Shown: piece by piece, positions 24,780-32,989 of the stretch
How the letters are laid out: every line of letters begins with the position of its first letter
Position numbering within the stretch: position 1 is the first letter of the stretch
NCBI RefSeq assembly: GCF_004363045.1
Contig: NZ_SNYJ01000018.1
Location: 1 to 51,811, forward strand
Source of the DNA: Aureibacillus halotolerans
GTDB taxonomy: Bacteria; Bacillota; Bacilli; Bacillales; DSM-28697
Length of the DNA: 51,811 bases
Direction of reading: 5' to 3'
The notes under the pieces: model-generated
What the model saw: only the letters and a program-made list of their open reading frames with translations
What the model was told of the DNA's origin: nothing
Databases searched by the model: none
Position numbers and translations under genes: made by a program

Positions 24780-25979
24780 ATGAATCTTCGCAAGCTAGCT
24801 TCCGTCGCCTTTGCGTTACCGTTGGTGCTATGGGGTTGCAGCAACAATAATGGAGAGGCAACGTCAACCGCAAATACAGGAATCGAATCTACAGATACGC
24901 TAACGATATACACGACCATCTTTCCATTACAGGACTTCGCACAAAAAATTGGCGGCGACTACGTAGATGTGAAAAGTGTTTATCCACCAGGTACTGATGC
25001 GCATACGTTTGATCCCTCTTCAAAGGAAATGATTGAACTTGCGGATGCCGACCTTTTCATTTATAACGGCGTTCAGCTTGAACCCTTTGCAGATGCTGCC
25101 GTCGAGACATTACAGAGTGAAGACGTTGCCATCTTAGAAGCAACAGAAGGAGTGGACCTGATTTCAAGCCATGGCCATGAGGATGGCGAAGCTCATGACC
25201 ACTCTGCCGAAGAAGACTCGCATGATCACTCTGCTGAAGAGCATGACCATGCTGAGGGTGAAACGGCTCATGACCACTCTGCCGAAGAAGACTCGCACGA
25301 TCACTCTGCTGAGGAGCATGACCATGCCGAGGGTGAAACGGCTCATGACCATGATGGTGAGAAACACTCGCATTCCGCTGAAGAGGAAACACACGACCAT
25401 TCTGATGCTGAACACGATCATTCTACTGAAGAATCTCAGCATAACCACGTTCATGGTGAATTTGATCCACACGCGTGGCTTGATCCAATCCGTGCCATCG
25501 AAATGGCGGAAAATATTAAAGATGAACTTGTGACACTCATGCCGGTGCAAGAAGAAGCCTTCAACGAAAACTTCGAAACCCTCAAGGCCCAGCTTATGGA
25601 GCTCGATGAGGAAATGCACAGTATGGTGGAGTCAAAAGAAGACCCCGTCATTCTTGTGTCGCATGCTGCGTATGGATACTGGGAAAGCCATTATGGCATT
25701 ATACAAATCAGCATTACCGGACTTTCTCCAACCCAAGAGCCATCACAGCAACAACTGCTTGATATTATTGCAGAGGCGCAAGAACACTCCATTGAATACG
25801 TGCTGTTTGAACAAAGTGTAACGCCCCGTGTAGCCGAAACGATCCAAAACGAGATTGGGGCAGAATCACTCACATTAAATAACATGGAAGTCGTCACAGA
25901 GGAAGATATCCAAGCCGGTGAAGACTATGTTTCAATTATGCAAATGAATATTGAACTCTTAGACAAAGCCATGAAATAA
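24780..25979 (+). CDS. znuA: zinc ABC transporter substrate-binding lipoprotein (ZnuA/AdcA type)
   Basis: A 399-residue cluster 9 metal-binding lipoprotein: signal peptide with lipobox LWGC, an N-terminal lobe (YTTIFPLQDFAQKIGGDYVDVKSVYPPGTDAHTFDPS), a very long His/Asp/Glu-rich loop at about 133-225, then HAWLDPIRAIEMAENI and a C-terminal lobe (VSHAAYGYWESHYGI). The loop grew by a 75 bp in-frame duplication (25191-25265 and 25266-25340, AHDHSAEEDSHDHSAEEHDH plus AEGET). It captures Zn outside the cell. No permease or ATPase gene follows. The upstream Zur box and adjacent zur gene indicate zinc control. Confidence 0.93.
   Translation: MNLRKLASVAFALPLVLWGCSNNNGEATSTANTGIESTDTLTIYTTIFPLQDFAQKIGGDYVDVKSVYPPGTDAHTFDPSSKEMIELADADLFIYNGVQLEPFADAAVETLQSEDVAILEATEGVDLISSHGHEDGEAHDHSAEEDSHDHSAEEHDHAEGETAHDHSAEEDSHDHSAEEHDHAEGETAHDHDGEKHSHSAEEETHDHSDAEHDHSTEESQHNHVHGEFDPHAWLDPIRAIEMAENIKDELVTLMPVQEEAFNENFETLKAQLMELDEEMHSMVESKEDPVILVSHAAYGYWESHYGIIQISITGLSPTQEPSQQQLLDIIAEAQEHSIEYVLFEQSVTPRVAETIQNEIGAESLTLNNMEVVTEEDIQAGEDYVSIMQMNIELLDKAMK
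25191..25340 (+). repeat. in-frame 75 bp tandem duplication in the His-rich loop
   Basis: Two nearly identical 75 bp units (25 codons each) begin GCTCATGACC at 25191 and 25266; a third partial start is at 25341. Third-position differences between the units are few, so the duplication is recent or homogenised. Confidence 0.9.
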
Positions 25980-26094
25980 TTCAGTAGTGGTCATTTGCGT
26001 CGTTCCATCACATGCTCGTTATTTGTCAAAAGCTCGTGCATCCTGTATACTTTACCTATTATCCACATCAGGTTTTGCTTAGGGAGGTTCGCAT

Positions 26095-26529
26095 GTGAAT
26101 GTCCAAAAAGCCATAACAATTTTAAAAGATAAAGGGTTTAAATACACGACGAAACGTGAGGATTTATTGTCTTTATTCGCCAAAAACAATGGCTACTTAA
26201 CGGCAAGGCAAGTCCTTGAAACATTAAAACCAGACTATCCTGGATTGAGTTTTGACACCATTTATCGAAACCTTTATTTGTTTGAGGAGCTCGACATCCT
26301 CGAAACGACTGAGCTGAACGGTGAAAAAATGTTTCGACTGTCGTGTGGCACAAACGAGCACCATCACCATTTTATTTGTTTGGACTGTGGCAAGACGGTA
26401 GCGTTGCATGCTTGCCCAATGCCATCAATCGAAGCAAAAGAGCATCTCGACAAATTTGAGATTACAGGTCATAAATTTGAGATTTACGGAAAATGCAATC
26501 ATTGCATTGAACACCCCGTTTCCTCATAA
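26095..26529 (+). CDS. zur: zinc uptake repressor Zur (Fur family)
   Basis: A 144-residue Fur-family protein closely resembling B. subtilis Zur from its first residues (MNVQKAITILKDKGFKYTTKREDLL) through the DNA-recognition helix region (YPGLSFDTIYRNL) to the metal sites (HHHHFICLDCGK, CPM, and a C-terminal CNHC pair for the structural zinc). It represses zinc uptake genes when zinc is bound. GTG 26095 has AGGGAGG 7 nt upstream; an ATG at 26093 is out of frame. It lies just after the zinc lipoprotein, whose operator it presumably binds. Confidence 0.93.
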   Translation: MNVQKAITILKDKGFKYTTKREDLLSLFAKNNGYLTARQVLETLKPDYPGLSFDTIYRNLYLFEELDILETTELNGEKMFRLSCGTNEHHHHFICLDCGKTVALHACPMPSIEAKEHLDKFEITGHKFEIYGKCNHCIEHPVSS

Positions 26530-26531
26530 CG

Positions 26532-26572
26532 AAAAAGCAGCTTCCCAATTACGTAATGGGCGGCTGCTTTTT
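26532..26572. terminator. bidirectional terminator after zur
   Basis: AAAAAGCAGC (26532-26541) pairs with GCTGCTTTTT (26563-26572). The loop contains an inner CCCA/TGGG stem around ATTACGTAAT. It serves zur and the convergent OsmC-like gene. Confidence 0.88.
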
Positions 26573-26579
26573 CTTGTTG

Positions 26580-26963
26580 CTATGAAACAATTTCAAAGGA
26601 GTCCGTCAGACGGATACTGTCCTTCACCGATTGTGCCATTGAACAATTTTTAAATGTAATGTCCAAGCTTTTGCGTATTTTCTCCTCATCAAGATCGACG
26701 CCTTTCATCCGAAAGTGCAAATGAATCGCTTCGACACGGTTGGCTTCTTCTTCGTTTCGTTGAACCTCTGCCGAGAGTTGAATGTCATCAACGACCATTC
26801 TACGTTTCTCTAGAACTTTACGCAGAACACCTCCACTGCATACAGCTATGGAAGAAACGAGAAGCTGATACGGGCGAAACCCTTGCGTTTCGTCACCGGA
26901 AATGTGGATATTGCCGTGTTCGAACGTCGTTGTAAAACCACTCTCCGTCATTTGAAAGTTCAC
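26580..26963 (-). CDS. OsmC family protein (YhfA-like)
   Basis: A 127-residue OsmC/Ohr-fold protein with the two family cysteines in SSIAVCSGGVLRKVLEKR and TFKNCSMAQSVKD. The arrangement is closer to the YhfA-like OsmC branch than to Ohr. It may reduce organic peroxides or handle reactive sulfur; the substrate is unknown. I set the start at GTG 26963 because GGGGGAG lies 8 nt upstream; the longer frame from 27011 overlaps the upstream exporter gene and lacks a site. It is downstream of the cation exporter gene by 16 bases, so they form an operon. Confidence 0.85.
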   Translation of the reverse strand: MNFQMTESGFTTTFEHGNIHISGDETQGFRPYQLLVSSIAVCSGGVLRKVLEKRRMVVDDIQLSAEVQRNEEEANRVEAIHLHFRMKGVDLDEEKIRKSLDITFKNCSMAQSVKDSIRLTDSFEIVS

Positions 26964-26979
26964 GTGGCTATCTCCCCCT

Positions 26980-27858
26980 TCATTTATGCTCTTCTGTTTC
27001 GTTAGGCTCAATATGAATATGTGTCATTTCAACCCCATACGATTGATGCATCTGGTCCTCTATGTCATCGGTAATGCGGTGGCTTTCTTCTACTGAAATA
27101 TCTTTATCCACTTCAATTGTCACATCAACGACCGCTTGATTGCCGTACATTCTTGCTTTAATATCCGTCGTTTTTTTAACACCTGACACGTTTGATATGA
27201 TCGTATGATACTCCTCAAGCCGATCCGTTTGAAAGCCGTCTGTGAGCATATGGGTGGCTTCTGAGAAAATATCCCATGCCGTTTTTAAAATCACACAACC
27301 GACAATGACTGCAGCAGCAGGATCTAACCATGTGATATAAAGAGCAGCTCCTAAAATCCCTACAGCTGCACCTATGCTGACCAAAGCATCAGACAGATTG
27401 TCCTTTGCCACTGCCTTTAATGCCAGACTCTTCGTTTTTTTGGCCAACCGATGATTGTAGATGGAGACACCGCCCATGACAATGACCCCTGCAAGTGCGA
27501 CATAAATGGCAGAAGGGTCTGGTGACGAAACATCCCCCCTCCATAACGCTAAAATTGCATTATACACGACCTGAAGACCAATCGTTACCATGATAAAGGA
27601 AGCCACCATTGACGCAATCGTTTCTGCACGAGAGTGACCGTACTTATGATCCGCATCAGGAGGTTTCCTAGAGATTTTCAAACCAACTAGCACAGCAATG
27701 GAGGCGACAATGTCAGATGCATTGTTTAAGCCATCTGCGAGCAACGCCTTTGAATCAAACATAATGCTAAATACGATCTTACCCACAGACAACACAATAT
27801 AAGCAGCAATTGATATCCACACGCCTCTGTCTGCCATTCGCCTTAGATCCTCTTTCAT
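26980..27858 (-). CDS. cation diffusion facilitator, manganese-type (MneP/MneS-like)
   Basis: A 292-residue CDF exporter with six transmembrane helices and a C-terminal cytoplasmic ferredoxin-like domain (GVKKTTDIKARMYGNQAVVDVTIEVD). The transport-site residues read Asn45 and Asp49 in TM2 (LNNASD) and Asp153 and Asp157 in TM5 (KDNLSD). This N-D-D-D set is the pattern reported for bacterial Mn exporters such as MntE, rather than the His-containing set of zinc exporters. Despite its position beside the zinc genes it is therefore predicted to export Mn. AAAGGGG lies 8 nt before ATG 27858. Confidence 0.87.
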   Translation of the reverse strand: MKEDLRRMADRGVWISIAAYIVLSVGKIVFSIMFDSKALLADGLNNASDIVASIAVLVGLKISRKPPDADHKYGHSRAETIASMVASFIMVTIGLQVVYNAILALWRGDVSSPDPSAIYVALAGVIVMGGVSIYNHRLAKKTKSLALKAVAKDNLSDALVSIGAAVGILGAALYITWLDPAAAVIVGCVILKTAWDIFSEATHMLTDGFQTDRLEEYHTIISNVSGVKKTTDIKARMYGNQAVVDVTIEVDKDISVEESHRITDDIEDQMHQSYGVEMTHIHIEPNETEEHK

Positions 27859-28122
27859 CAAATGTCCCCTTTACACGACCACTTTTGCTTCTATATTTAC
27901 TTTACAAGACCGCCCCCTAGTGGGTCTACAGCAACCTTTTTGCGGTGGCGCAGACTGCATGCCTCTTGTGAAGAAAGCTACCAGAGTGCATTTTTTTTGC
28001 CCTCTTCAAACTTCTCTTCCTTTGGCTATGTATCCATTGGAATTTTCTATCTAAGGAACTCCACGTAAATTCATGATATGATTGCGTTCGGAAATTGACC
28101 TTTTGAAAGGGGGATGGAAAAA

Positions 28123-29289
28123 ATGCAATCCCTACGAGCTAGGTATTGGCTGCTTGTTAGCCTTGTCTTTGTGTCAGGCTTCACTCAAGGGATGCTGCTC
28201 CCTTTACTAGCGATTCTTTTAGAACAGCGCGGCGTCCCCTCATATATTAATGGAATGCATGCTACAGGGCTGTACATAGGGGTATTGATCGCTTCTCCTT
28301 TTTTGGAAAAACCACTACAGCGATTTGGGTATAAGCCACTGATTACTATCGGAACGCTAACAATGATTGTTTCTTTGCTTTTGTTTCCAGTATGGGATGG
28401 TCTTTGGTTCTGGTTTGTGCTTCGCCTCGTCATTGGTATTGGCGACAACATGCTGCATTTCGCTACACAGACTTGGATCACTTCGACTTCTGAAAAAGAT
28501 AAACTCGGTCGTAGCATCGCTTTTTATGGACTGAGCTTTGGCTTCGGCTTCGCTGTTGGTCCTTTAATGACCCGCTTCATTGATTACAGCATGTTTCTCC
28601 CATTTTTCCTTGCTGCCGGCATCATTACGATCATATGGCTACTGTTTTTAGGTGTACGCAACGAACGTCCGGGTCAGGATGAAGCTTCGGGAAATGCGAT
28701 GAGTTCCATCGCGCGTTTCGGATCAACGTTGCGATACGCTTGGATTGCACTTCTTCCCCCATTAGGCTATGGATTATTGGAAGCGACACTTCATTCAAGC
28801 TTCCCTGTCTTTGGGATGAGACAAGGAATGGCGATCGAAGACATTTCCTTTATTCTTCCAATGTTTGCTTTAGGCGGAATGGTGTCACAACTCCCCCTCG
28901 GTATGCTCAGTGATCGTTTTGGGAGAAGACCTATCTTATTGCTTGTGCATTTTGGAGGCTTTTTATCCTTTTTATCAGCAATCTTTTTTGGCGCAGATAC
29001 GCTTGCTCTTGCTCTCTGCTTTTTTACGGCAGGTCTTTTTCTCGGTTCGACATTTTCCTTGGGTATTAGTTACATGACGGATTTGCTTCCTAAAAATCTT
29101 CTCCCAGCAGGAAATATTCTTTGTGGGGTAAGCTTCAGTCTAGGGAGTATCTCTGGGCCGTTTATGAGTGGACTGTTTATTGAAGCATTTGGTGGCCATA
29201 GCTTTTTTTACACAATATCTTTCCCGATGCTGATCATTTTTATATGCATTTTCTTAGGCAAACGTCGGCGACACTTGGCCGAGACGTAG
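28123..29289 (+). CDS. MFS transporter (YfkF-like)
   Basis: A 388-residue, 12-helix major facilitator protein of the drug:proton antiporter DHA1 type. A conserved loop 8-9 motif GMLSDRFGRRPILL is intact, and the loop 2-3 region is FLEKPLQRFGYKPLI. The start at ATG 28123 has GGGGG 9 nt upstream; ATG 28114 sits on the site. Length and position in the yfk region suggest YfkF, but this is synteny only. The substrate is unknown. A long terminator follows, shared with the convergent mtnU. Confidence 0.82.
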   Translation: MQSLRARYWLLVSLVFVSGFTQGMLLPLLAILLEQRGVPSYINGMHATGLYIGVLIASPFLEKPLQRFGYKPLITIGTLTMIVSLLLFPVWDGLWFWFVLRLVIGIGDNMLHFATQTWITSTSEKDKLGRSIAFYGLSFGFGFAVGPLMTRFIDYSMFLPFFLAAGIITIIWLLFLGVRNERPGQDEASGNAMSSIARFGSTLRYAWIALLPPLGYGLLEATLHSSFPVFGMRQGMAIEDISFILPMFALGGMVSQLPLGMLSDRFGRRPILLLVHFGGFLSFLSAIFFGADTLALALCFFTAGLFLGSTFSLGISYMTDLLPKNLLPAGNILCGVSFSLGSISGPFMSGLFIEAFGGHSFFYTISFPMLIIFICIFLGKRRRHLAET

Positions 29290-29297
29290 AACGGACC

Positions 29298-29356
29298 AAA
29301 AAACTCCCCACTGATACACGAACGATTTGTTCACCGTGTATCAGCGAGGAGTTTTT
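29298..29356. terminator. bidirectional terminator
   Basis: AAAAAACTCC (29298-29307) pairs with GGAGTTTTT (29348-29356), with an inner CTGATACACG/CGTGTATCAG stem. Confidence 0.9.
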
Positions 29357-29378
29357 ATATTTTTTTTCGAATGGAATC

Positions 29379-30164
29379 TTATTTCGTATACAAACTCGGT
29401 CGTCGATCTTCGAACACTGTGATTTTGTTACGAATTTCATTCACTTGCTTCCGATCAATTGTGGCGATCAAAATGGCGGCATCCTCATCTGCTTCAGCGA
29501 GGATTTCTCCCCAAGGGGAAATGACCATTGAGTGGCCTCCAAATGTATTGGCCGGATCAGACCCGACACGATTGCAGGCGACGACGAAAGCCTGGTTCTC
29601 GATCGCACGGCTTTGCAAAAGGGCTCTCCAATGATCTGTACGCGGTGCTGGCCATTCGGCGACGACGAAAAATACTTCTGTTCCTTCAACGGCATGTTTT
29701 CGCATCCATTCAGGAAAACGAATATCATAACAAATCATTCCCGCACATGCGACCCCATCCATTGAGAAATGACCACTACTTTCTCCTGCAATGAGATACT
29801 TTTCTTCGTTCATCAATCGAAACAAGTGGGCCTTGCTATAGCTGCAAATTTCTTCGCCTGTTTTGTCGTACACGAGCATCGTATTTGCTACGCCTGCCTC
29901 CGAACGATTTGCAACAGAGCCTGCAACAAGGTGAATGCCATGCTTTACTGCTTGCTGTTTCACAAATGCGCGTACATCCTCTGCACCAAACTCAGTAATC
30001 TCATCGAGACGTTCAAGGTCGTATCCTGTTGTCCAAAGCTCAGGAAGCATGACAACATCAGGTGCACTTTCTTCAACCGCACGTGCAATAAGCGCTGCTG
30101 CGTTTTTCATATTCTCGCGTGGATCTCCAAACACAATATCCATTTGAATAATGGCAATCTTCAT
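29379..30164 (-). CDS. mtnU: carbon-nitrogen hydrolase, MtnU-like omega-amidase
   Basis: A 261-residue nitrilase-superfamily enzyme. The catalytic triad Glu-Lys-Cys is visible: LPELWTTGYD (Glu42), YSKAHLF (Lys) and GMICYDIRFPEW (Cys). The adjacent divergent gene encodes MtnE, the aminotransferase that makes methionine from ketomethylthiobutyrate using glutamine; MtnU hydrolyses the resulting 2-ketoglutaramate and so pulls the reaction. B. subtilis keeps mtnU and mtnE next to each other as well. GGGAG lies 7 nt before ATG 30164. Confidence 0.88.
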   Translation of the reverse strand: MKIAIIQMDIVFGDPRENMKNAAALIARAVEESAPDVVMLPELWTTGYDLERLDEITEFGAEDVRAFVKQQAVKHGIHLVAGSVANRSEAGVANTMLVYDKTGEEICSYSKAHLFRLMNEEKYLIAGESSGHFSMDGVACAGMICYDIRFPEWMRKHAVEGTEVFFVVAEWPAPRTDHWRALLQSRAIENQAFVVACNRVGSDPANTFGGHSMVISPWGEILAEADEDAAILIATIDRKQVNEIRNKITVFEDRRPSLYTK

Positions 30165-30197
30165 TTACGCACTCCCTTAGTGCTACAACATGTTTTT

Positions 30198-30218
30198 GTA
30201 CATTATTCCATTGTGTAC
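30198..30218. promoter_or_regulatory. inverted repeat in the mtnU/mtnE divergent promoter region
   Basis: GTACA (30198-30202) and TGTAC (30214-30218) form a 5-11-5 palindrome. It covers the putative -10 of mtnU and could be an operator controlling one or both genes. Confidence 0.4.
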
Positions 30219-30231
30219 TTTTACGTGTCAA
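30202..30231 (-). promoter_or_regulatory. sigma-A promoter of mtnU
   Basis: On the minus strand TTGACA (30226-30231) is 18 nt from AATAAT (30202-30207), about 38 nt upstream of the start codon. Confidence 0.6.
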
Positions 30232-30241
30232 CCCTACACCC

Positions 30242-30270
30242 TTTACAAAAAACCGTTCATTCCTTAAAAT
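30242..30270 (+). promoter_or_regulatory. sigma-A promoter of mtnE
   Basis: TTTACA (30242-30247), 17 nt spacer, TAAAAT (30265-30270). The leader is only about 30 nt, too short for an S-box riboswitch. Confidence 0.65.
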
Positions 30271-30308
30271 AAGGCACAATATCAACAAAATGAGGATGTG
30301 GTAGACGA

Positions 30309-31487
30309 ATGAAACATTTTCCTAAAGCAGCTGCCCTTGACCGACTCCCTGATCAATTTTTTGCAGCTTTGTCAGGCAAAGTACGCCAAAAGCAACTGGC
30401 AGGTCACGATATTATTAATTTAGGTCAAGGCAATCCTGATCAGCCCACCCCTACCCATATTGTCAAAGCATTACAGGCGGCGGCAGGTAACCCTTTGTAT
30501 CATAAATACCCACCCTTTTCAGGCTATGATTTTCTAAAAGACGCGGCGGCAACCTTCTACGAGAGAGAATATGGCGTTGCGCTCGACGCGAAAAGCGAGG
30601 TTGCTGTTCTGTTCGGTGGCAAAACGGGACTGGTTGAGTTAAGTCAGTGCTTGCTGAATGAAGGTGATGTGGCTCTCGTGCCAGATCCGGGTTATCCAGA
30701 TTATTGGTCTGGCATTGCCTTAGCCGGCGCAAAGATGCATGAGATGCCTTTACTTGAGGAAAACCAGTTCCTTCCTGACTACAACAGTATTCCTCATGAA
30801 ACTGCGGAGAAAGCAAAAATGATGTTTTTAAACTATCCGAACAATCCAACAGCAGCCACAGCGGATGAGGCATTTTTCGAGAAGACCGTGCGCTTTGCTG
30901 ATGCTCATGATATTTGCGTAATTCATGATTTCGCATACGGTGCTATCGGCAGCCATGGAGAAAAACCGCGTAGCTTTATGCAAACGCCTGGTGCGAAAGA
31001 CGTTGGCATAGAAATCTATACGCTTTCAAAAACATATAACATGGCAGGCTGGCGTGTGGCTTTTGCGGTTGGCCATCCTGACATTATTCGCTACATTGAG
31101 CTTTTACAGGACCATTATTATGTGAGCTTGTTTGGCGGCATTCAAGAAGCGGCTGCGACGGCTCTTCTTGGTCCTCAAGATTGTGTGCAGCAACTTGTCG
31201 CCACTTATGATGAGCGACGTACGGCACTCATCAGATCGTTCCAAAAGGCAGGCTGGCCTCTTCCCGAACCAAAGGGATCATTTTTTGCTTGGGTTCCTAT
31301 TCCTAAAGAATATACGTCCAGCGTTGCTTTCGCGAATGACTTATTGGATAACGCCAATATCGCTGTTGCCCCTGGCGTCGGCTTCGGTAAGCATGGAGAA
31401 GGCTATGTTCGCATCGGCTTGTTAACTGATCCTTCCGTTATTGAAGAAGCCGTGCGGCGCATGACCAAAGTCGACGTTTTCAAATAG
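30309..31487 (+). CDS. mtnE: methionine-salvage aminotransferase MtnE (PLP-dependent)
   Basis: A 392-residue class I/II aminotransferase. PLP-site features: NYPNNPTAA (Asn binding the pyridine ring region), DFAYG, and TLSKTYNMAGWR with the Schiff-base lysine (SKTYNMAG). The N-terminus (RLPDQFFAALSGKVRQKQLAGHDIINLGQGNPDQPTP) resembles YkrV/MtnE. It converts 2-keto-4-methylthiobutyrate to methionine, the last step of the salvage pathway. The other pathway genes (mtnK, mtnA, mtnW, mtnX, mtnB, mtnD) are not in this window. Confidence 0.88.
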   Translation: MKHFPKAAALDRLPDQFFAALSGKVRQKQLAGHDIINLGQGNPDQPTPTHIVKALQAAAGNPLYHKYPPFSGYDFLKDAAATFYEREYGVALDAKSEVAVLFGGKTGLVELSQCLLNEGDVALVPDPGYPDYWSGIALAGAKMHEMPLLEENQFLPDYNSIPHETAEKAKMMFLNYPNNPTAATADEAFFEKTVRFADAHDICVIHDFAYGAIGSHGEKPRSFMQTPGAKDVGIEIYTLSKTYNMAGWRVAFAVGHPDIIRYIELLQDHYYVSLFGGIQEAAATALLGPQDCVQQLVATYDERRTALIRSFQKAGWPLPEPKGSFFAWVPIPKEYTSSVAFANDLLDNANIAVAPGVGFGKHGEGYVRIGLLTDPSVIEEAVRRMTKVDVFK

Positions 31488-31529
31488 TCAAATGCCCTCA
31501 CGAAAAGCATTTCTTTGCATATCAATACT

Positions 31530-31558
31530 TTGACAACCTTGCATAGAATTCTTATAAT
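31530..31558 (+). promoter_or_regulatory. perfect consensus sigma-A promoter of ykuV
   Basis: TTGACA (31530-31535), 17 nt spacer, TATAAT (31553-31558): both hexamers and spacing are ideal, so strong constitutive transcription is expected. Confidence 0.9.
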
Positions 31559-31625
31559 AAACGTATCTAGTTTTTTATAATAATTACAAACTAAAAATCA
31601 CAATAAATGCAGGAGGTTTTTGCAA

Positions 31626-32072
31626 ATGAAATTGCGCGAAGAATTGCCAGAACTTGATGGAGCGACAACATGGTTGAATGGAGACCTTACAAAATCCGAC
31701 CTTGTAGGAGATAAGCCTACACTCATTCACTTCTGGTCGGTAAGCTGTGGCCTATGTAAAGAAGCCATGCCAAACGTGAACCAATTCAGAGACGATTACA
31801 AAGATAAGTTGAATGTGGTTGCTGTTCACATGCCACGCTCTGAAAAAGACCTTGACCTTGATCAAATTAAGGCTGTCGCGGATGAGCATGAAATTACTCA
31901 GCCTATATTTGTAGATAATGCGCATAAGTTAACAGATGCCTTTGACAACCAATACGTTCCTGCCTATTACGTGTTTGATGCAGATGGGAAGCTTCGTCAC
32001 TTCCAGGCAGGTGGCGGTGGCATGAAAATGCTCACGAAACGTGTCAACCGAGTGCTAGGCGAAACGGAATAA
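31626..32072 (+). CDS. ykuV: thioredoxin-like thiol-disulfide oxidoreductase YkuV
   Basis: A 148-residue cytoplasmic thioredoxin-fold protein, the same length as B. subtilis YkuV and closely similar to it by memory. Active site CGLC in HFWSVSCGLCKEAMPNVNQF; cis-Pro in YVPAYYVFD. There is no signal peptide, so it acts as an intracellular thiol reductant or bacillithiol-linked enzyme. AGGAGG lies 9 nt before ATG 31626; the TTG at 31620 would be only 3 nt away. It has a perfect consensus promoter and a terminator, so it is a strongly transcribed single-gene unit. Confidence 0.92.
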   Translation: MKLREELPELDGATTWLNGDLTKSDLVGDKPTLIHFWSVSCGLCKEAMPNVNQFRDDYKDKLNVVAVHMPRSEKDLDLDQIKAVADEHEITQPIFVDNAHKLTDAFDNQYVPAYYVFDADGKLRHFQAGGGGMKMLTKRVNRVLGETE

Positions 32073-32078
32073 GAAACA

Positions 32079-32123
32079 AAAAAAGTGGAATGTACATCTT
32101 CGGATGCGCACTCCACTTTTTTA
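32079..32123. terminator. bidirectional terminator
   Basis: AAAAAAAGTGGA (32079-32090) pairs with TCCACTTTTTT (32113-32123), with an inner ACATC/GATGC-type stem and a TTCG loop. Confidence 0.9.
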
Positions 32124-32149
32124 TATTCATCCTTTAGATGGTTCTTTGG

Positions 32150-32974
32150 CTATCGAACGGTTGTGATTCGTTCATGGCGGCGCCTCCGAATCAAGGCATT
32201 TATTTCTCCGCCAACTAAAATCACAAGGCCTGACAAATACAGCCAAACCATTAAGACGATGATGCCACCGAGACTCCCGTACGTCCCCTGGTAGTTGTTC
32301 ACGTTATTCACATAAAAAGAGAAAGCAAGAGATGACAATTGCCAGCCAATTGCTGAAAATGCAGCTCCAGGCAGAACGTCTTTGTAGGACAAGCGTAGGT
32401 TTGGCGCGGTCCACAGCAAAAATGAAAAAACGATAAAAATAATGACCGAGCTGACAACCCAACGCAACAAAGACCAAATGTCTAGAAAAGTAGCGGATAA
32501 ATTCAAATAGGAAAAAATAAAAACGCCAATTTCTTTCCCGAAAACGGGGAGCAATAAAGCAATAATGAGGACGAGAAACATACTGACGGTCAATAAAATG
32601 CTAAGCCCTCTTGCATGAACAAAGGAACGGTTTTCTTCCACTTCGTATGCCCGATTCAGCGCTTTCATTAGTCCATTTAAACCAACAGAGGCACTCCAGA
32701 GTGCCCCCACGATTCCAAAGGACAGCAAGCTCGTGCTGTTCGCTGCCATAATCTCCTCTAGGTTTTTCTCCACAACAGAGAGCGTATCTCCTGGGGCATA
32801 GCTTTGAATGGCTTCAAACACATCCGTATAGGAAATAGGCATGTAGGCAAGCAAAGCGACAGCAAAAATAAGAAATGGAAATAGCGACAGCAAAAAAAAG
32901 TAGGCTAATGACGCGGCTAACGCTGTGATTTCATCTTTCCCGATTTTGGCAAACAGTTCTTTTGCAAAAGCCAT
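32150..32974 (-). CDS. yfkH: YihY/BrkB family membrane protein (YfkH)
   Basis: A 274-residue integral membrane protein of the YihY/virulence factor BrkB family (once misnamed RNase BN) with six transmembrane helices. Recognisable parts: EITALAASLAYFFLLSLFPFLIF at the N-terminus, SFGIVGALWSASVGLNGLMKALNRAYEV in the middle, and YGSLGGIIVLMVWLYLSGLVILVGGEINA near the C-terminus. Family function is unknown. GAGGTG is upstream of ATG 32974. It is 15 bases downstream of the YfkI-like gene; the order yfkI-yfkH matches the B. subtilis yfk region. Confidence 0.9.
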   Translation of the reverse strand: MAFAKELFAKIGKDEITALAASLAYFFLLSLFPFLIFAVALLAYMPISYTDVFEAIQSYAPGDTLSVVEKNLEEIMAANSTSLLSFGIVGALWSASVGLNGLMKALNRAYEVEENRSFVHARGLSILLTVSMFLVLIIALLLPVFGKEIGVFIFSYLNLSATFLDIWSLLRWVVSSVIIFIVFSFLLWTAPNLRLSYKDVLPGAAFSAIGWQLSSLAFSFYVNNVNNYQGTYGSLGGIIVLMVWLYLSGLVILVGGEINALIRRRRHERITTVR

Positions 32975-32989
32975 GGGTCACCTCAGTTT

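Noticed and set aside
30165-30308. S-box (SAM) riboswitch in front of mtnE
   Set aside because: The leader after the promoter is about 30 nt, too short, and the conserved S-box stems are absent.
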